A DNA stretch of 64,000 nt from Diphasiastrum complanatum. Taxonomy: Eukaryota; Streptophyta; Lycopodiopsida; Lycopodiales; Lycopodiaceae. The notes below the pieces were generated by a model. That model did not search any database and was not told the DNA's origin. It worked only from the letters and a program-made list of their open reading frames with translations. Positions 24,401-32,065 of this stretch are shown piece after piece (the stretch's first letter is position 1; each line of letters opens with the position of its first letter). The position numbers were made by a program, and so were the translations under genes. The DNA is taken from NCBI GenBank assembly GCA_029204225.1, contig CM055109.1, positions 35,598,496-35,662,495 on the forward strand, read 5' to 3'.

Positions 24401-27400
24401 CCGCCTCTGCCAATAGAAATTTTGGCAGGTCCCCTTCATGTAGCATGGATCTGACCATGTTCTGTTTTTCCTCTTAGCTACCCCGTTTTTCTGTGGGTTG
24501 TAGGGAACAATAAAGTCTCTCCCAATCCCATGTTCTATGCAAAAGCTGTTGAAATCCTTGTTCCTATATTCCCCTCCATTTGTCGCTTCCGATTCTTCTG
24601 ATTTTTTTTCCTGCTTCATTTTCTGCTAACTGCTTGAAAGCCTTAAAGCTTTCTAACGTCTGGCTCTTCTGCTTGAGCATCCAGATTCTGACTCTTCTAG
24701 TGTAATCATCAATATAGGTGACAAAATATCTGGAGCCTCCAGTGGATGGGACTTCCATAGGACCACGAAGATCGCTATGCATTTACCAGAAGGGAGGAAG
24801 GCCATAGGATGCAAATGGGTGTTCAAATTGAATTTTGATGCAAAAGGGCGGATACATTGATATAAAGCCAAGATTGTAGCTAAAGGCACGCACAAACAGA
24901 GGGATTGGATTTTGATGAGACCTTTGCCCCAGTTGAAAGGATAGGATTCATCAGAATTTTGCTGGCATGGGCTGAAATCAACGACATGGAGATATATCAA
25001 TTAGATGTTAAAACGGCCTTCTTAAATGGTGACTTGATCAAAGATGCGTACATGAGAGGCAACCCGAAGGATTCGAGCAGAGAGTCAACATGGTCTAGTG
25101 TTTGCTCAAAACGTGTTTTGATCAAAAAAACGCGTTTGGAACGTCCCGTTCGGAATGAGCCCCGTCAACCGGATGTGTTTGAACCAGCTGGGAAAAAAAA
25201 TCCAAATTTTTTTGCTTTATAAGATAAGGGCTAGATAATGGGCATTGGGCATAAAAGTGCGATTGTTGACATGTTATCGAGTACCTACTACAATTTGGCA
25301 ATGGGCATGCAAACCCTCACGATCTAAACTTCTTGCTCTCTTACAAGACTCTAAAGATACTGATGGTTGTCTCTGCCTACTTCCTGAATGCATTTGAGCA
25401 TGATTTGTCAAGGGCCATAAGCTTTGTGTTGGCATGAACAAATTCTCGCAACCTATTCATGACAATATCAATAATTGACTAAGGAAAGCGACCATACACA
25501 GTTTCTTCTCTTGAAATTGCATTCTCTAGAGCATTCTCATGAAATTGGATGTATCTACTTAGTACTAGTCTTTCTATGACATGTCTAAACCCATAAAAAC
25601 ACATTAAAAAAAAAAACCCTAAAAAAGTTTCTCATTTCAAACCTGGACCTCCCGTTTCAAACACGCTTCGAAACGACGTACGAAATGGACTGATGACATG
25701 GTCTATATGGACTCAGACAGGCGTCCCGTGTATGGTATGAAAGAATGGAAGTCTTTCTTGAGAGCAGGAGATTTTGAAGATGTAGTACGCATCACAATGT
25801 CTTTGTTAGAAGAGCAGATTCAGAGATCACAGTTATGGCTATCTATGTTAACGACATCATAATAATTGGCAATGCCATCAAGAGATTAGGCCAGGCTGTG
25901 TCGGAAGTCAGAATTTGAGAATATGTGGGACTTGCATTACTGCTTGGGGATCCAGGTGAATAGAGATAGGGAGAAGAGAAGCATTCAGCTGAGCAAGGAA
26001 AGGTATGTCATAAACATGCTTAGAAGATATGGAATGGAAAATTCAACTCCAGTTGGAACACCATTAGAACCAAGGATCAAACTCAGCTTAGACATGTCAC
26101 CAAAATCAGAGAAGGAGCAACACGAGATGCAGCGATGTCCGTATAGGAGTCTCATAGGGTCAATAATGTACAGCATGGTATGTACAAGGCCGGATATATC
26201 CACTGCAACAGGGAAATTAAGTCGTTTCATAGTCAACCCGGGACTGGAGCATTGGCAAGCTACCAAGGGAGTGTTAAAACGTAAGGTATCTAAAAGGGAC
26301 GTTAAAGTATGGATTGCAAGCATAGTGGAAGGATGATACTCGAGTGCTGTCCAACAAAGGATATGTTAGCAGATTTGATGACAAAAGCATTGCCTAGGAT
26401 AGATTCAATCGGTTGAAAGAGCTTAAGATAGGGGATGGCTAGAGTTGAGAAAGGGATTGCTGGTGCTCAAGGCTGGCATCGAGCACAAGTACATGACGGA
26501 GTCATGCACCCGATAATCATTGAGCACCATCAGACAATTCTGGCCATGTGTAACTAACTGCTGTATAAGGTGTAACTGAGCTTTCTTGGCATGAATGTGC
26601 CCGTTAGTTGGTCACGCACATACTCAGAGGACACGTAGGTAGTAGGTACATACGCTTTGTTTTGGGATCTTGGTGTGTAAGACATACACAAATATATGTA
26701 TAGACAACATTAATGGATCAATATGCTTTTTTGCTATTATGTACCTATGAGTTTTCTTGATTCATGATCCGTTGATGATGAATTGATGATCGTTGTTTGC
26801 TGTGAAGTGTCTGAATGTCATTTGCTCTTTATATGGTGAATCTTTGTCTCGCTGCTAAATTTTTTTCAAGCTCTTTAGTTTCGGTCGGGATAACAGTAAC
26901 GTGCTACACCGAACACTAAATGGAAATTAAAGTCAGCTGCTAATGCATCATTCGGTTCGGTCGCTCTGGGGAAAGGCACAGTAAGAATGAGAGGCCTCAA
27001 GCTGAGATGCTAAACAGCACAAAAGAATTGGCTATGAAAAATGTTAGAAATTATTAGCTGACACTGCTGCAGGGTTGCTACCTTTGATGTAACACATGGC
27101 CAACAAATGTCATGTGTAAAACTTCCGTTGATCATTCTTTTGATACAATAACAACCTACTCTGTCTTTATGATAATGAAGACCGGTTAGGTTACCAGGCA
27201 TAAGGGCCTCTTCACATGAGGCACCCGGTCCCGCGATTGACGTAATCAGTGGGATGGGCCTCTGCCAGCCCGGGTGAGGAATCCGACGATTCACCTTTGC
27301 ATGTTATCCTCCCGGAGATCGCGAGCCTGCCATAATTTGAAATCTGAATGAGGTGAATGGCGCTCATTGTTGCAGCCAGGTGATTCATTATTGCAGCCAG

Positions 27401-28744
27401 GTGTTTTTAATTGCTCAAAATGGCCAGGCATTTATGGCAGGCCGACCCGGGGAGGCTGAGGGAGCGTGGAGGTGAGGGAGATGTTCTGCTCGACCCGGCG
27501 GACATGATCTTCTGATCGCGGGTCCAGGTGAAGCAGCAAACGATCCAACCAAGCCCGTTCTCTTGACGTCAAGAACAAGCCGGGTTTTGCACAAGCAAAG
27601 AGGCCCTAACTCTTCGATGTGCTAAAATTTTCTCCAATGAATCATAGACATATGATCGGCGTGAGACCTTGTTGATGTCATCACCACAATGCTTATGGAG
27701 TTAACTGGCTCAGCATCAAACTTACTTTCAATATACCCTATACATGCAGATTTTTATTATGCAGTGGAACTGGCTCAACCCAGCTGGTTCCAGTATTCGC
27801 AATATTATGTGTTCATATTCTAGGTGCCAGGCTTCTAACCACTAAATCAGACCTAGATTCCAAGCGAAAAGGATGATTTAAACAGATCATGATGAGCCTG
27901 CATCTATTTCTGCCATTCAAAAGAGCAAGCCCAAAACTTGATCCTGCCAGTATTTGATGTGCGAATGCCATCAATCCCTCTCAATCTCTATGTACCAAGC
28001 ATAAAACATCAGATATATGCACAGAGAAAGAATATAAATTCTTATATCCTCTGCTTAAAACAACAGTTCTCATTCTCCAAAGAGGCTTCAATAGTGAACA
28101 TTTGTGCATTTGAGATACAAATCATACCTTTTGCTTTCTGCAAATCTAAGATTCCACTGTGATCCTTGCAGGCATTTTCTCTGTTGGAAAAGCAAGCTTA
28201 CTTGGATCTGGTCGATCCTCGTCTCAAGGGCAAGGTCAATTCAGATGAACTTATTCAAATGTTGCAGGCGGCATATCTATGTATCCAGCAAGATGCCCAG
28301 TCTCGCCCAAACATGTCTCAAGTCAGTATCGCTGTTGGAACAGTGTCACATCAGCAGTGCTTTTTTTTGTTATTGATTTGTTATTAGAGGTACCATATCT
28401 ATTATGCAAGTTGTAATTGAAGGTTTTTTTCTTGAAACTAGGTACTTTGTCTGTTGGAAGGAGATTTGACAACCCTCAATTCCTCATTATCATTCACAAA
28501 TAGCCCAATTTATTACGAGCCATCCTTTGGACGGAGGCCGACCAACACACCCAGGAAGAGGTTTGCCATCAGACAGTCTGAGGCTACTAATGAAAGCCCT
28601 TTGAAACCCACAAAGTCACGTGGTAAAACACTGCTGCTAAGCACTGAACCTTTGTCTGAACCATCTAAGATGGGACTACGTCATACTTTGAGGACAAAGG
28701 CACACAATTTTGTAAGAGGCAACAACGAATTTGAACTCATTTAG
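2773..28744 (+). CDS. USP-domain receptor-like cytoplasmic kinase, probably pseudokinase (10 exons)
   Basis: Model: join 2773-2980, 5869-6026, 17667-17761, 17965-18389, 18567-19334, 19563-19723, 20034-20110, 20251-20398, 28172-28321, 28442-28744. This gives 2493 nt, 830 residues and a TAG stop, with every junction in phase. Domain order is a USP-like alpha/beta domain (about residues 30-150), a low-complexity linker, then a kinase-like domain (about 455-740). This matches the plant family annotated as inactive protein kinase SELMODRAFT_444075-like or USP-kinases. Seen directly: glycine loop GGFGSVYKG (from about 474), VAVK lysine (about 492), DFG (608-610) and APE (634-636). The HRD triad reads QTD (588-590), so catalysis is doubtful. 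There is no signal peptide or membrane segment, so it is probably cytosolic. The substrate is unknown. Introns 2 and 8 are swollen by transposons. Intron 3 appears to use a GC donor. Exon 2 is the least certain. Confidence 0.85.
3164..3381. mobile_element. 218-bp hAT-type MITE with perfect 8-bp TSD
   Basis: The target-site duplication CACTGTGT is present at 3156-3163 and 3382-3389. The ends are inverted copies starting CAAAGTTCC. Inside are palindromic GGTGCCGTGGTACGGCACC-like blocks around T-rich and A-rich runs (3289-3328). It has no coding capacity. An 8-bp TSD is typical of hAT elements. It lies in intron 1 of the USP-kinase gene. Confidence 0.85.
3390..5868. other. Intron 1 remainder, no gene seen
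   Basis: This intronic sequence has no recognisable domain. It includes a (TA)n microsatellite followed by a short (CA)n (4351-4403) and a diverged tandem duplication of about 57 bp (about 5291-5405) with the shared ending CTATCTAATATT. The long open frames across 4162-4680 read through the microsatellite and look like chance. Confidence 0.6.
4351..4403. repeat. (TA)n/(CA)n microsatellite
   Basis: About 22 TA dinucleotides are followed by ACACACACA, as read directly. YIYIYI-type frames on either strand are artefacts of this repeat. Confidence 0.95.
5869..6026 (+). CDS. USP-kinase exon 2: second part of USP domain
   Basis: Exon 1 ends in phase 1 and exon 3 starts in phase 0, so a middle exon of length 2 mod 3 is required. 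This 158-nt open stretch fits, with acceptor TTGTAG and donor AAAGAG|GTAATT. Its last 16 residues ([16 protein letters not shown]) align without gaps to the CSQM-x2-QL-x4-DPNK segment that precedes the VKIKVV strand in relatives. The first two thirds are poorly conserved and lack the usual WGF motif. It is inferred from phase and alignment, so a cDNA would be decisive. Confidence 0.6.
6027..8149. other. Intron 2, 5' part, no gene seen
   Basis: No protein family or structured repeat is recognised apart from a doubled 20-bp motif near 6910-6945 (GAGTTGTTCTATAAAAT). The stretch lies between exon 2 and the first transposon relic of intron 2. Confidence 0.55.
8150..8465 (-). pseudogene. Degenerate Ty3/gypsy reverse transcriptase fragment
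   Basis: Reading leftwards from 8465 gives [20 protein letters not shown], resembling the gypsy RT segment with a Q-L-x2-Y-L-x-K-G-F-I-R-P-S-x-S-P-W-G-A pattern. MKVCTSMLN follows where relatives have the R-M/V-C-x-D-Y-R box. Downstream, in another frame, is a trace of the D-L-R-x-G-Y motif. Stops and frame changes show it is dead. It sits antisense in intron 2. Confidence 0.55.
8466..9458. other. Intron 2, no gene; possible LTR sequence
   Basis: No coding similarity was seen. About 8925-8970 (CTTATTCAAGT then AAGCTTAAAATT) resembles 62740-62790, so both may be pieces of one repeat family, possibly a polypurine tract/LTR border on the minus strand. The 3' part probably belongs to the LTR whose TATA box is near 9459. 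Confidence 0.4.
9459..9612 (+). mobile_element. LTR end with TATA box and primer-binding site
   Basis: TATATATAGGG at 9459-9469 looks like an LTR promoter. TGGTATCAAAGCA begins near 9597, matching the initiator-Met tRNA primer-binding site (TGGTATCAGAGC) that follows the 5' LTR of many plant retrotransposons. This implies a plus-strand LTR element starting upstream, with its internal region beginning at about 9597. I could not delimit the LTR start or find its 3' partner. Confidence 0.6.
9784..10170 (+). repeat. Minisatellite of about 78-bp units in LTR-element leader
   Basis: The motif GCTGTCCAGCGCCCT and diverged forms starts at 9784, 9862, 9941, 10021, 10077 and 10156, giving steps of 78, 79, 80, 56 and 79. 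Between motifs are T-rich stretches with TTTCGTC/TTTCGAC. The array lies just 3' of the primer-binding site, so it is in the untranslated leader of the LTR element. Confidence 0.8.
10428..11774 (+). pseudogene. Unrecognised proline-rich/AT-hook ORF of the LTR element (frameshifted)
   Basis: Open coding-like sequence runs in three successive frames. 10428-10952 is acidic and Glu/Arg-rich, with [20 protein letters not shown]. About 10935-11335 continues in another frame ([20 protein letters not shown]). 11400-11774 is Pro/Ala-rich and ends with [11 protein letters not shown], an AT-hook-like core. A 30-bp repeat (CTCCTCCTTTGGCAGCACCC) occurs three times at 11329-11410. I recognise no family. 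Its position downstream of a primer-binding site and leader suggests a gag-like or extra ORF of the retroelement. Two frameshifts mean it is probably inactive. Confidence 0.45.
11775..12333. other. Intron 2, unassigned
   Basis: No gene is recognised. A minus-strand open frame (12052-12300) encodes an acidic segment with [11 protein letters not shown], but the rest of that frame is the (CT)n repeat, so I do not call a gene. Confidence 0.4.
12334..12408. repeat. (CT)n microsatellite, about 75 bp
   Basis: A nearly pure CT dinucleotide run is read directly. It generates false Leu-Ser and Arg-Glu polymer frames on the two strands. Confidence 0.97.
12409..12796. repeat. GC-rich block with A/T runs and a 12-bp inverted repeat
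   Basis: The sequence is very GC-rich (GGGCGCGC, CCGCGCCCGG) and broken by T and A runs, resembling a non-autonomous transposon in style. Perfect inverted arms ATGGTGCCGCCC (12716-12727) and GGGCGGCACCAT (12745-12756) flank a CCGCGGTACC core. No target-site duplication was found, so its class is not assigned. Confidence 0.5.
12797..13277. mobile_element. Foldback-like element with 66-bp inverted arms
   Basis: The left arm (12797-12862) and right arm (13212-13277) are reverse complements with one mismatch in 66 bp (AGTGGGCAATATGGGTATCA at the outer end). The 349-bp centre has a G-run/C-run block (GGGGGGTTTGGGGGG, CCCCCC) and no recognisable coding sequence. The flanks are A/T-rich and no clear duplication is visible. 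It could be a foldback element, a MULE-like MITE or a recent inverted duplication. Confidence 0.75.
13278..13900. other. A/T-rich spacer with palindromes, no gene
   Basis: The stretch contains A, T and TA runs, repeated GGTACCG/GGATC blocks (about 13333-13402), and two related segments at about 13561-13640 and 13682-13725 (CACCCCCAAAAACAGCCCAAAAA). A palindrome TACCACGGTT...AACCGTGGTA lies at 13855-13879. No coding similarity was seen. Confidence 0.6.
13901..17010 (+). mobile_element. hAT DNA transposon, internally deleted
   Basis: The ends are inverted (CAATGTT... at 13901 and ...AACATTG ending 17010), with subterminal GCGATTCGAAAG-type motifs on both sides. Inside are a BED zinc finger (about 14366-14470), middle-region hAT coding (about 14570-14845, 14961-15170), the hAT C-terminal dimerisation region (15335-15629) and an acidic tail ending at a stop near 16286. 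The several hundred residues normally between finger and middle region are missing. No 8-bp target duplication is evident, so the outer borders are approximate. Confidence 0.75.
14366..16286 (+). pseudogene. hAT transposase (BED finger + dimerisation domain), broken
   Basis: The BED-type finger reads [20 protein letters not shown] with a further Cys. A different frame then carries [20 protein letters not shown] and [15 protein letters not shown]. After an intron-like gap comes [20 protein letters not shown] (about 14980-15040). The exon at 15335-15629 has [20 protein letters not shown] and [20 protein letters not shown], the classic hAT C-terminal signature. A piece at 15728-15830 contains a stop and frame change. 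The last exon (about 16034-16286) is a clean acidic Glu/Asp tail. The frame change after the finger, the missing DUF659-like region and the stop argue against function. Confidence 0.75.
17001..17222 (-). pseudogene. LINE-type endonuclease fragment
   Basis: The minus-strand frame begins MWNCAGI and reads [20 protein letters not shown], then [14 protein letters not shown]. This resembles the start of the APE-type endonuclease of plant non-LTR retrotransposons (WN-x-[16 protein letters not shown]). It stops at the right end of the hAT element. No reverse transcriptase accompanies it, so it is a relic. Confidence 0.6.
17667..20398 (+). CDS. USP-kinase exons 3-8: end of USP domain, linker, most of kinase domain
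   Basis: Exon 3 (17667-17761) gives [20 protein letters not shown] and ends in WVVLD. Exon 4 (17965-18389) opens with [18 protein letters not shown] and runs into a Ser-rich linker. Exon 5 (18567-19334) has the rest of the linker, a CSICEHR motif and the kinase N-lobe to LVYEF and HLYG. Exon 6 (19563-19723) covers the [10 protein letters not shown] helix and the QTD that replaces HRD. Exon 7 (20034-20110) carries VGDFGLARW, and exon 8 (20251-20398) carries YLAPEY and [17 protein letters not shown]. Donors are GT except 17762, which is GC. Exon 5 starts at a tandem CAGCAG acceptor. The donor of exon 8 (TGG|GTTGAA) is weak but is placed by the conserved Trp. Confidence 0.88.
17762..17964 (+). 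other. USP-kinase intron 3 with GC donor
   Basis: Family homology requires WVVLD-R-HLKNE to be continuous. The only junction that achieves this is GACAG|GCAAAG at 17761/17762 joined to TTCAG|GCATTTG at 17964/17965. The donor is therefore GC with a good AG|GCAA context and a normal AG acceptor. The nearest GT alternative (17790) leaves the conserved frame. Confidence 0.7.
20597..21360 (-). pseudogene. Ty3/gypsy integrase fragment
   Basis: Reading leftwards, RSFYWPKM (zinc-binding region end) is followed by [19 protein letters not shown] and LVEMAYN, the start of the integrase core in gypsy elements. Further left, [20 protein letters not shown] is the end of the core. Stops and frame changes separate the blocks. 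It lies antisense in intron 8 of the USP-kinase gene. Confidence 0.7.
21361..22422. other. Intron 8, no gene recognised
   Basis: The right-hand part may be a further decayed continuation of the gypsy relic. 22060-22320 is rich in repeated ATGCAT/CATGCATG words. No domain was seen. Confidence 0.5.
22423..22740 (+). repeat. 5' LTR of the intron-8 copia element
   Basis: It aligns with 26498-26831 from GGAGTCATGCAC to TCATTTGCTCTTTA. The borders are where similarity stops, so the terminal bases are approximate. Confidence 0.85.
22780..23260 (+). pseudogene. Copia gag with zinc knuckle
   Basis: The readable parts are [20 protein letters not shown], then [20 protein letters not shown] and [13 protein letters not shown], the start of a CCHC knuckle (C-x2-C-x4-H). 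The final Cys is absent from the visible frame. In-frame stops interrupt it. Confidence 0.7.
23703..24782 (-). pseudogene. Inverted copia block: integrase core to RT leader
   Basis: On the minus strand from 24782 the frames read [67 protein letters not shown] and [20 protein letters not shown]. These are the copia integrase core in order. It ends with [20 protein letters not shown], the segment just before RT. The plus-strand sequence left of the block ends with RASEV and that to the right begins [12 protein letters not shown], exactly the expected neighbours of the two block ends. The block has therefore inverted in place. Confidence 0.85.
24783..26460 (+). pseudogene. Copia reverse transcriptase, interrupted
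   Basis: The RT order is [46 protein letters not shown], an interruption, [31 protein letters not shown] (YVDD reads YVND), then [20 protein letters not shown] and [14 protein letters not shown]. The RNase H domain expected next is absent, and the sequence jumps to [14 protein letters not shown] just before the 3' LTR. Stops occur throughout. Confidence 0.8.
25098..25695. mobile_element. Insertion of about 600 bp inside copia RT
   Basis: The word ACATGGTCTA occurs at 25088-25097 and 25696-25705. Removing one copy with everything between restores continuous RT sequence, so this is an insertion with a 9-10 bp target duplication, or 8 bp plus chance identity. Its ends carry weakly inverted CGTTT/GAAACG-type motifs like those of the hAT ends in this window. 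No coding sequence was found. It is probably a non-autonomous DNA transposon. Confidence 0.6.
26498..26831 (+). repeat. 3' LTR of the intron-8 copia element
   Basis: This is the partner of 22423-22740, with a short insertion (about 26632-26650, containing GTAGGTAGTAGGTA) absent from the 5' copy. It directly follows the element's TKALPRI-type coding end. Confidence 0.85.
26832..28171. other. Intron 8 right part with a GC-rich TIR-like element (27203-27607)
   Basis: No exon is seen until 28172. A GC-richer block is bounded by AGGGCCTCTT (27203-27212) and its reverse complement AAGAGGCCCT (27598-27607). This looks like short terminal inverted repeats of a roughly 405-bp non-autonomous element. 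It contains a doubled TTGCAGCCAGGTG motif and a CTTGACGTCAAG palindrome. No clear target duplication is visible. Confidence 0.45.
28172..28744 (+). CDS. USP-kinase exons 9-10: kinase C-lobe end and tail
   Basis: Exon 9 (28172-28321) encodes [20 protein letters not shown] and the [19 protein letters not shown] helix of the C-lobe, including the invariant Arg. Exon 10 (28442-28744) begins VLCLLEGDL, the usual end of the domain, then adds a basic Ser/Thr-rich tail of about 90 residues ending at TAG. Both fit in phase with the upstream cluster although 7.8 kb of intron separates them, so the locus looks intact, not truncated. Confidence 0.88.
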
Positions 28745-30728
28745 ATTTGCCTTGTGACCTAGGAGTTTCTGATGGAGTTGGATCCCTAGACCATTTGGTA
28801 CCGATTTCATTGAAGGGCACTGAGATATTTTATTTGTATTTTTCACTTTACAAAGATCTGATCAGCAAGAAAGAAATTTATTTTTCAATGTGTGACTTGC
28901 TAGTTTTGATTTTTGGCAAACAAGTGGGTCGTTGGAAGCCACTTGACCATTTCTTTTCCCAACTCATCTGAGAGTCCTATGACATACTGATTAGCCTCCC
29001 TCATTGATGCTTGGGCTTTGATAGATTTGGATAAAGCTAGCATCTCTTTGCTTGGGCTAGGATATTTGATCACTTAATATTGTTCTCCAACACTTGTAGC
29101 TCTTCACTTATGTTTTGGAAGTTTGAAGTATTTTAGGCCATGCATTAAGGTAGATTTAGCTCTAGTTTTGGTTCATGTTAAGCAAATTTGTTTTTCATTG
29201 TCATTGTTGTCCATAAGTAGTGCTTTTGGATATTCTCCACATGTCAGATGCACTTTTTCGTCAAATATCAAGTTGGCCAACTTTCTTCTAAATAAGACCA
29301 CTTTTGAGACATTTTAAGGAACAATTTTACAAATATTGCTTGATAGTTTTCTTGCATGCCATCCATATATTGCATTGTGGAGTCCACAATTTTACATGTC
29401 AATTTTCCAAATGCCATGAATAATAGGCCAATGCTTTGTTTCTCTCCAACAAATAGTATATCCACTTATCCATGAATTCAATAAACTCCAAATAGCTATT
29501 TATTTTACTTATATTAAATTTGGAGGAAGCTGGAGCCTTTACAATGAGCAGCGTTGAAGGTATTCTGAATGCCTTGAGAGGTGTTGCAAGTTTTTTCTTT
29601 GTGCAATTTAAAGCAGAGTATCAGCTCTACAATTTGGGTCTTGGTTAGCCTTTTCATCAAAAGCGGAATGTCTTTGTCGGATTTGATAGTCCAAAAATTT
29701 CTAGAAATCAGAGAAGATTGATGTGTCGATACATGCGGGGCACATCATCTCTTCCATACTCTTTCATAGAGTTTTTTCAGAATCAAGGAAGAAATATATC
29801 AACAATTCAATCTTCCATTTTTCCTGAGTCACAATAGGGTCACAATGTTCGCTGTTTCTTTTTGTTGAGAGATAAATAACCAGAAAAATCAAGCCTGCCG
29901 ATTGTGGTCATCTTTTCAACATTTACCGTCGTTTTTGAGCATAAGTGCTGCATTCTGTTGCCTGCGGCAAAATTGGACATTCATGATCTGCAATTCTCAG
30001 CAATTGTTTGATTTTGATGGGCAGGTCAGACACTCTTCAGTGCTCTTCTATTAAAGCATCATCTCCTTTGAAAAATGGGGACTGTGACCTGTTAAGAATT
30101 TTCATTAGGAACTTCAGCAGATCTTATAGCTGTAGATGCTAATCTTGTAAACTATCTGATTGGGATTAAGATAATTATTTGAGGTCGAAATCAGGATGGG
30201 AAAAGGGTTTCCAGCGTTTTTTGGGATCTAACTTGGTTGAGGGGTACCAAATTGCTGACAGGGCTCTGATATATTCTTTGCACTTCCATACCTATTAATC
30301 TCAACGCACTACTATTGTAAAATTCTGTTGGTTTCTTGTAGCCTGTTGAAGCTCTACTTACAGTGTATAACTGTTCTTAAAGTTTAGATTTTTACAGCTC
30401 ACCAAGGGATCGTGCTATGCTCAAGAATTACGATTTTGCTACTGTAAATGCTTTCAGTCTTATTCATTCACACTTGTGTATGGAATTTTTGCCGCTATCA
30501 CTTACCATGTCACTGCAAGTCGCAATGTCTATCTTTTCGCTTTTCTCCTTTCAGCTTGTTATTAAGCACTTGTCTATGGAATTAGCTGGGAAGATCACCT
30601 AGCGTAATGGTTTATTCAGTTTATGAAGGCTATGCGCGATGAGTGTGGGGACATGATCAGGATTTCAGAAAAGAAAAAAACAGGCAAAAGCAAGAACCTA
30701 GCCCGCTGGTAGTGGAGGCAAATCTGAA
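28745..30728. other. 3' flank of the USP-kinase gene, no gene recognised
   Basis: The first few hundred bases are presumably 3' UTR. The remainder has only short, unrelated open frames. No transposon domain was recognised with confidence. Confidence 0.5.
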
Positions 30729-31255
30729 CTAGAAAAAAGATGATTTGATGTTGATGGGGGACGAATTGGCCTCTGTAGCTGATGTCAAATCATAGGCATA
30801 TCCGGAGGGCAGTTCTGGTCTCCCTATTGGCAAAGCTGCGGATGCGTTCTGAGTGCTCAAATCTTTCCCTTGATTGCTTGCAAATCTAATGGCTGTTGAA
30901 ATCAAATAAGGGCTTTCGTTAGCCACTGTTGTATTTTGTTTCAAATCGCCTGCATCATTGGGAGCATAGTGGAAAGAGGAGATGGTTAGAAATGCATATG
31001 ACAATTGCTTTGTTGCAGTGGAAGTGAAGCCGATGATGAGAACAAGAAGTTGATTTTGCTAATGAGTCAGAGTCGACCTCGATTTTGAAAGCAAAGTGTA
31101 AACGTTGCACCCTTATGATTTCTGATGTTGGAAGCAGTAGGCGTCAGCAGCTGTAAATCGGAGGGCCTTCAATGGCCCTTACCTCTCAAAGCTCTCAGCT
31201 TCTCATTGCGAAGGTCAATGATTCGTTGTAGCAACTCCTTCAAATATTCAGCCAT
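30729..31255 (-). CDS. Tentative two-exon small protein, 97 residues
   Basis: Exon 1 (31255-31183) starts MAEYLKELLQRIIDLRNEKL, a short amphipathic, possibly coiled-coil segment, and ends at GAGAG|GTAAGG. Exon 2 (30949-30729) follows an ATGCAG acceptor and continues in phase to TAG, giving a Ser/Asn-rich tail ending INIKSSFF. Total is 294 nt. The good donor, matching phase and open 221-nt second exon are the only support. I do not recognise the family. It could be the tail of a larger gene or a chance arrangement. Confidence 0.3.
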
Positions 31256-31419
31256 TGAAGTGATCGTTGAGATTTTTCTGTGCGTCCATGTTCAGCCACG
31301 GGGTTTTCGGTTGCAATTTTCCATGTGATTTCAGTCACTAGAGTTGACCATTCTTCTTTTACACGGGATGCAATTTGGAAGCCATTTAGTGTTTAGGGGT
31401 CCCTCAATCTTAAATCTCT

Positions 31420-32065
31420 TCCTGTTTGCCCTAAATACCTGAAACCCTAAGCCATAATCCTTAAACCCTAAGCATTAAACTTCTTTCTCTAGACCCCTAA
31501 GCCCCCTACCCCTTATACTAAACCTAAACTCAATACCCTTGATGCCTAAACCTCTAACCGCGAAGCTCTTACTCCTTATTCTAAACCCTTTCCCCTAGAC
31601 CGCTAACCTCTTACTCCTTACCCTAAATCACTAATACTTATGAGTCATATTCAAGCAAACTACCACCACTAAACTCTCTTGTATGAACTACCAACACTAA
31701 ACCCAAACTCAATATCACAAAGCCTAAACCCTAAACCCCAAACCCCTTGGCCTCTAGATTTAGCCCCTTTCCTAAACCTCTTTCTCTAGATGCCCTACCC
31801 TAATGCCAATGTAAGTTTTTCTTTTTGAGAAATAACGTTATTTTTTTACTAGATGTGTTGAAGCTCATTTTACAACTTGTAATGCTTAAGGTATGTTCAT
31901 GTTTATTATTGCTTTCAATAGCTCCGTTCAACCTGATTTTGTCAACTTTGGATGACATCAAGCATTTCTAAATCGATATTCGTTACCCTAAATCCCTAGA
32001 ACCCAATAGCCTAAATCCTAGAACTCTAAATCCTAAGCATAAAACCCCTATTCCTAAACCATAAA
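31420..32065. repeat. Degenerate interstitial telomere-like repeats
   Basis: Many copies of CCCTAAA and close variants (AAACCCTAAG, CCTAAACCC, AACCCTAAACCCC) occur across 31420-31805, with a second cluster at 31983-32065. This is the C-strand of the plant telomere repeat, heavily mutated. The two clusters are separated by a unique-sequence block that is itself duplicated downstream. Confidence 0.75.

Larger units (their letters stand above)
22423..26831 (+). mobile_element. Ty1/copia element with two LTRs, rearranged
   Basis: Direct LTRs lie at 22423-22740 and 26498-26831. They share long identical words (TTTCTTGGCATGAATGTGCC, CATACGCTTTGTTTTGGGAT) with scattered substitutions and one insertion. 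Internal order on the plus strand is gag (about 22780-23220), protease/gag-pre-integrase (about 23360-23702), an inverted block carrying integrase (about 23703-24780), then RT (about 24780-26330). RNase H is missing. A 600-bp insertion interrupts RT (25098-25695). It resides in intron 8 of the USP-kinase gene in the sense direction. Many stops show it is inactive. Confidence 0.85.
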
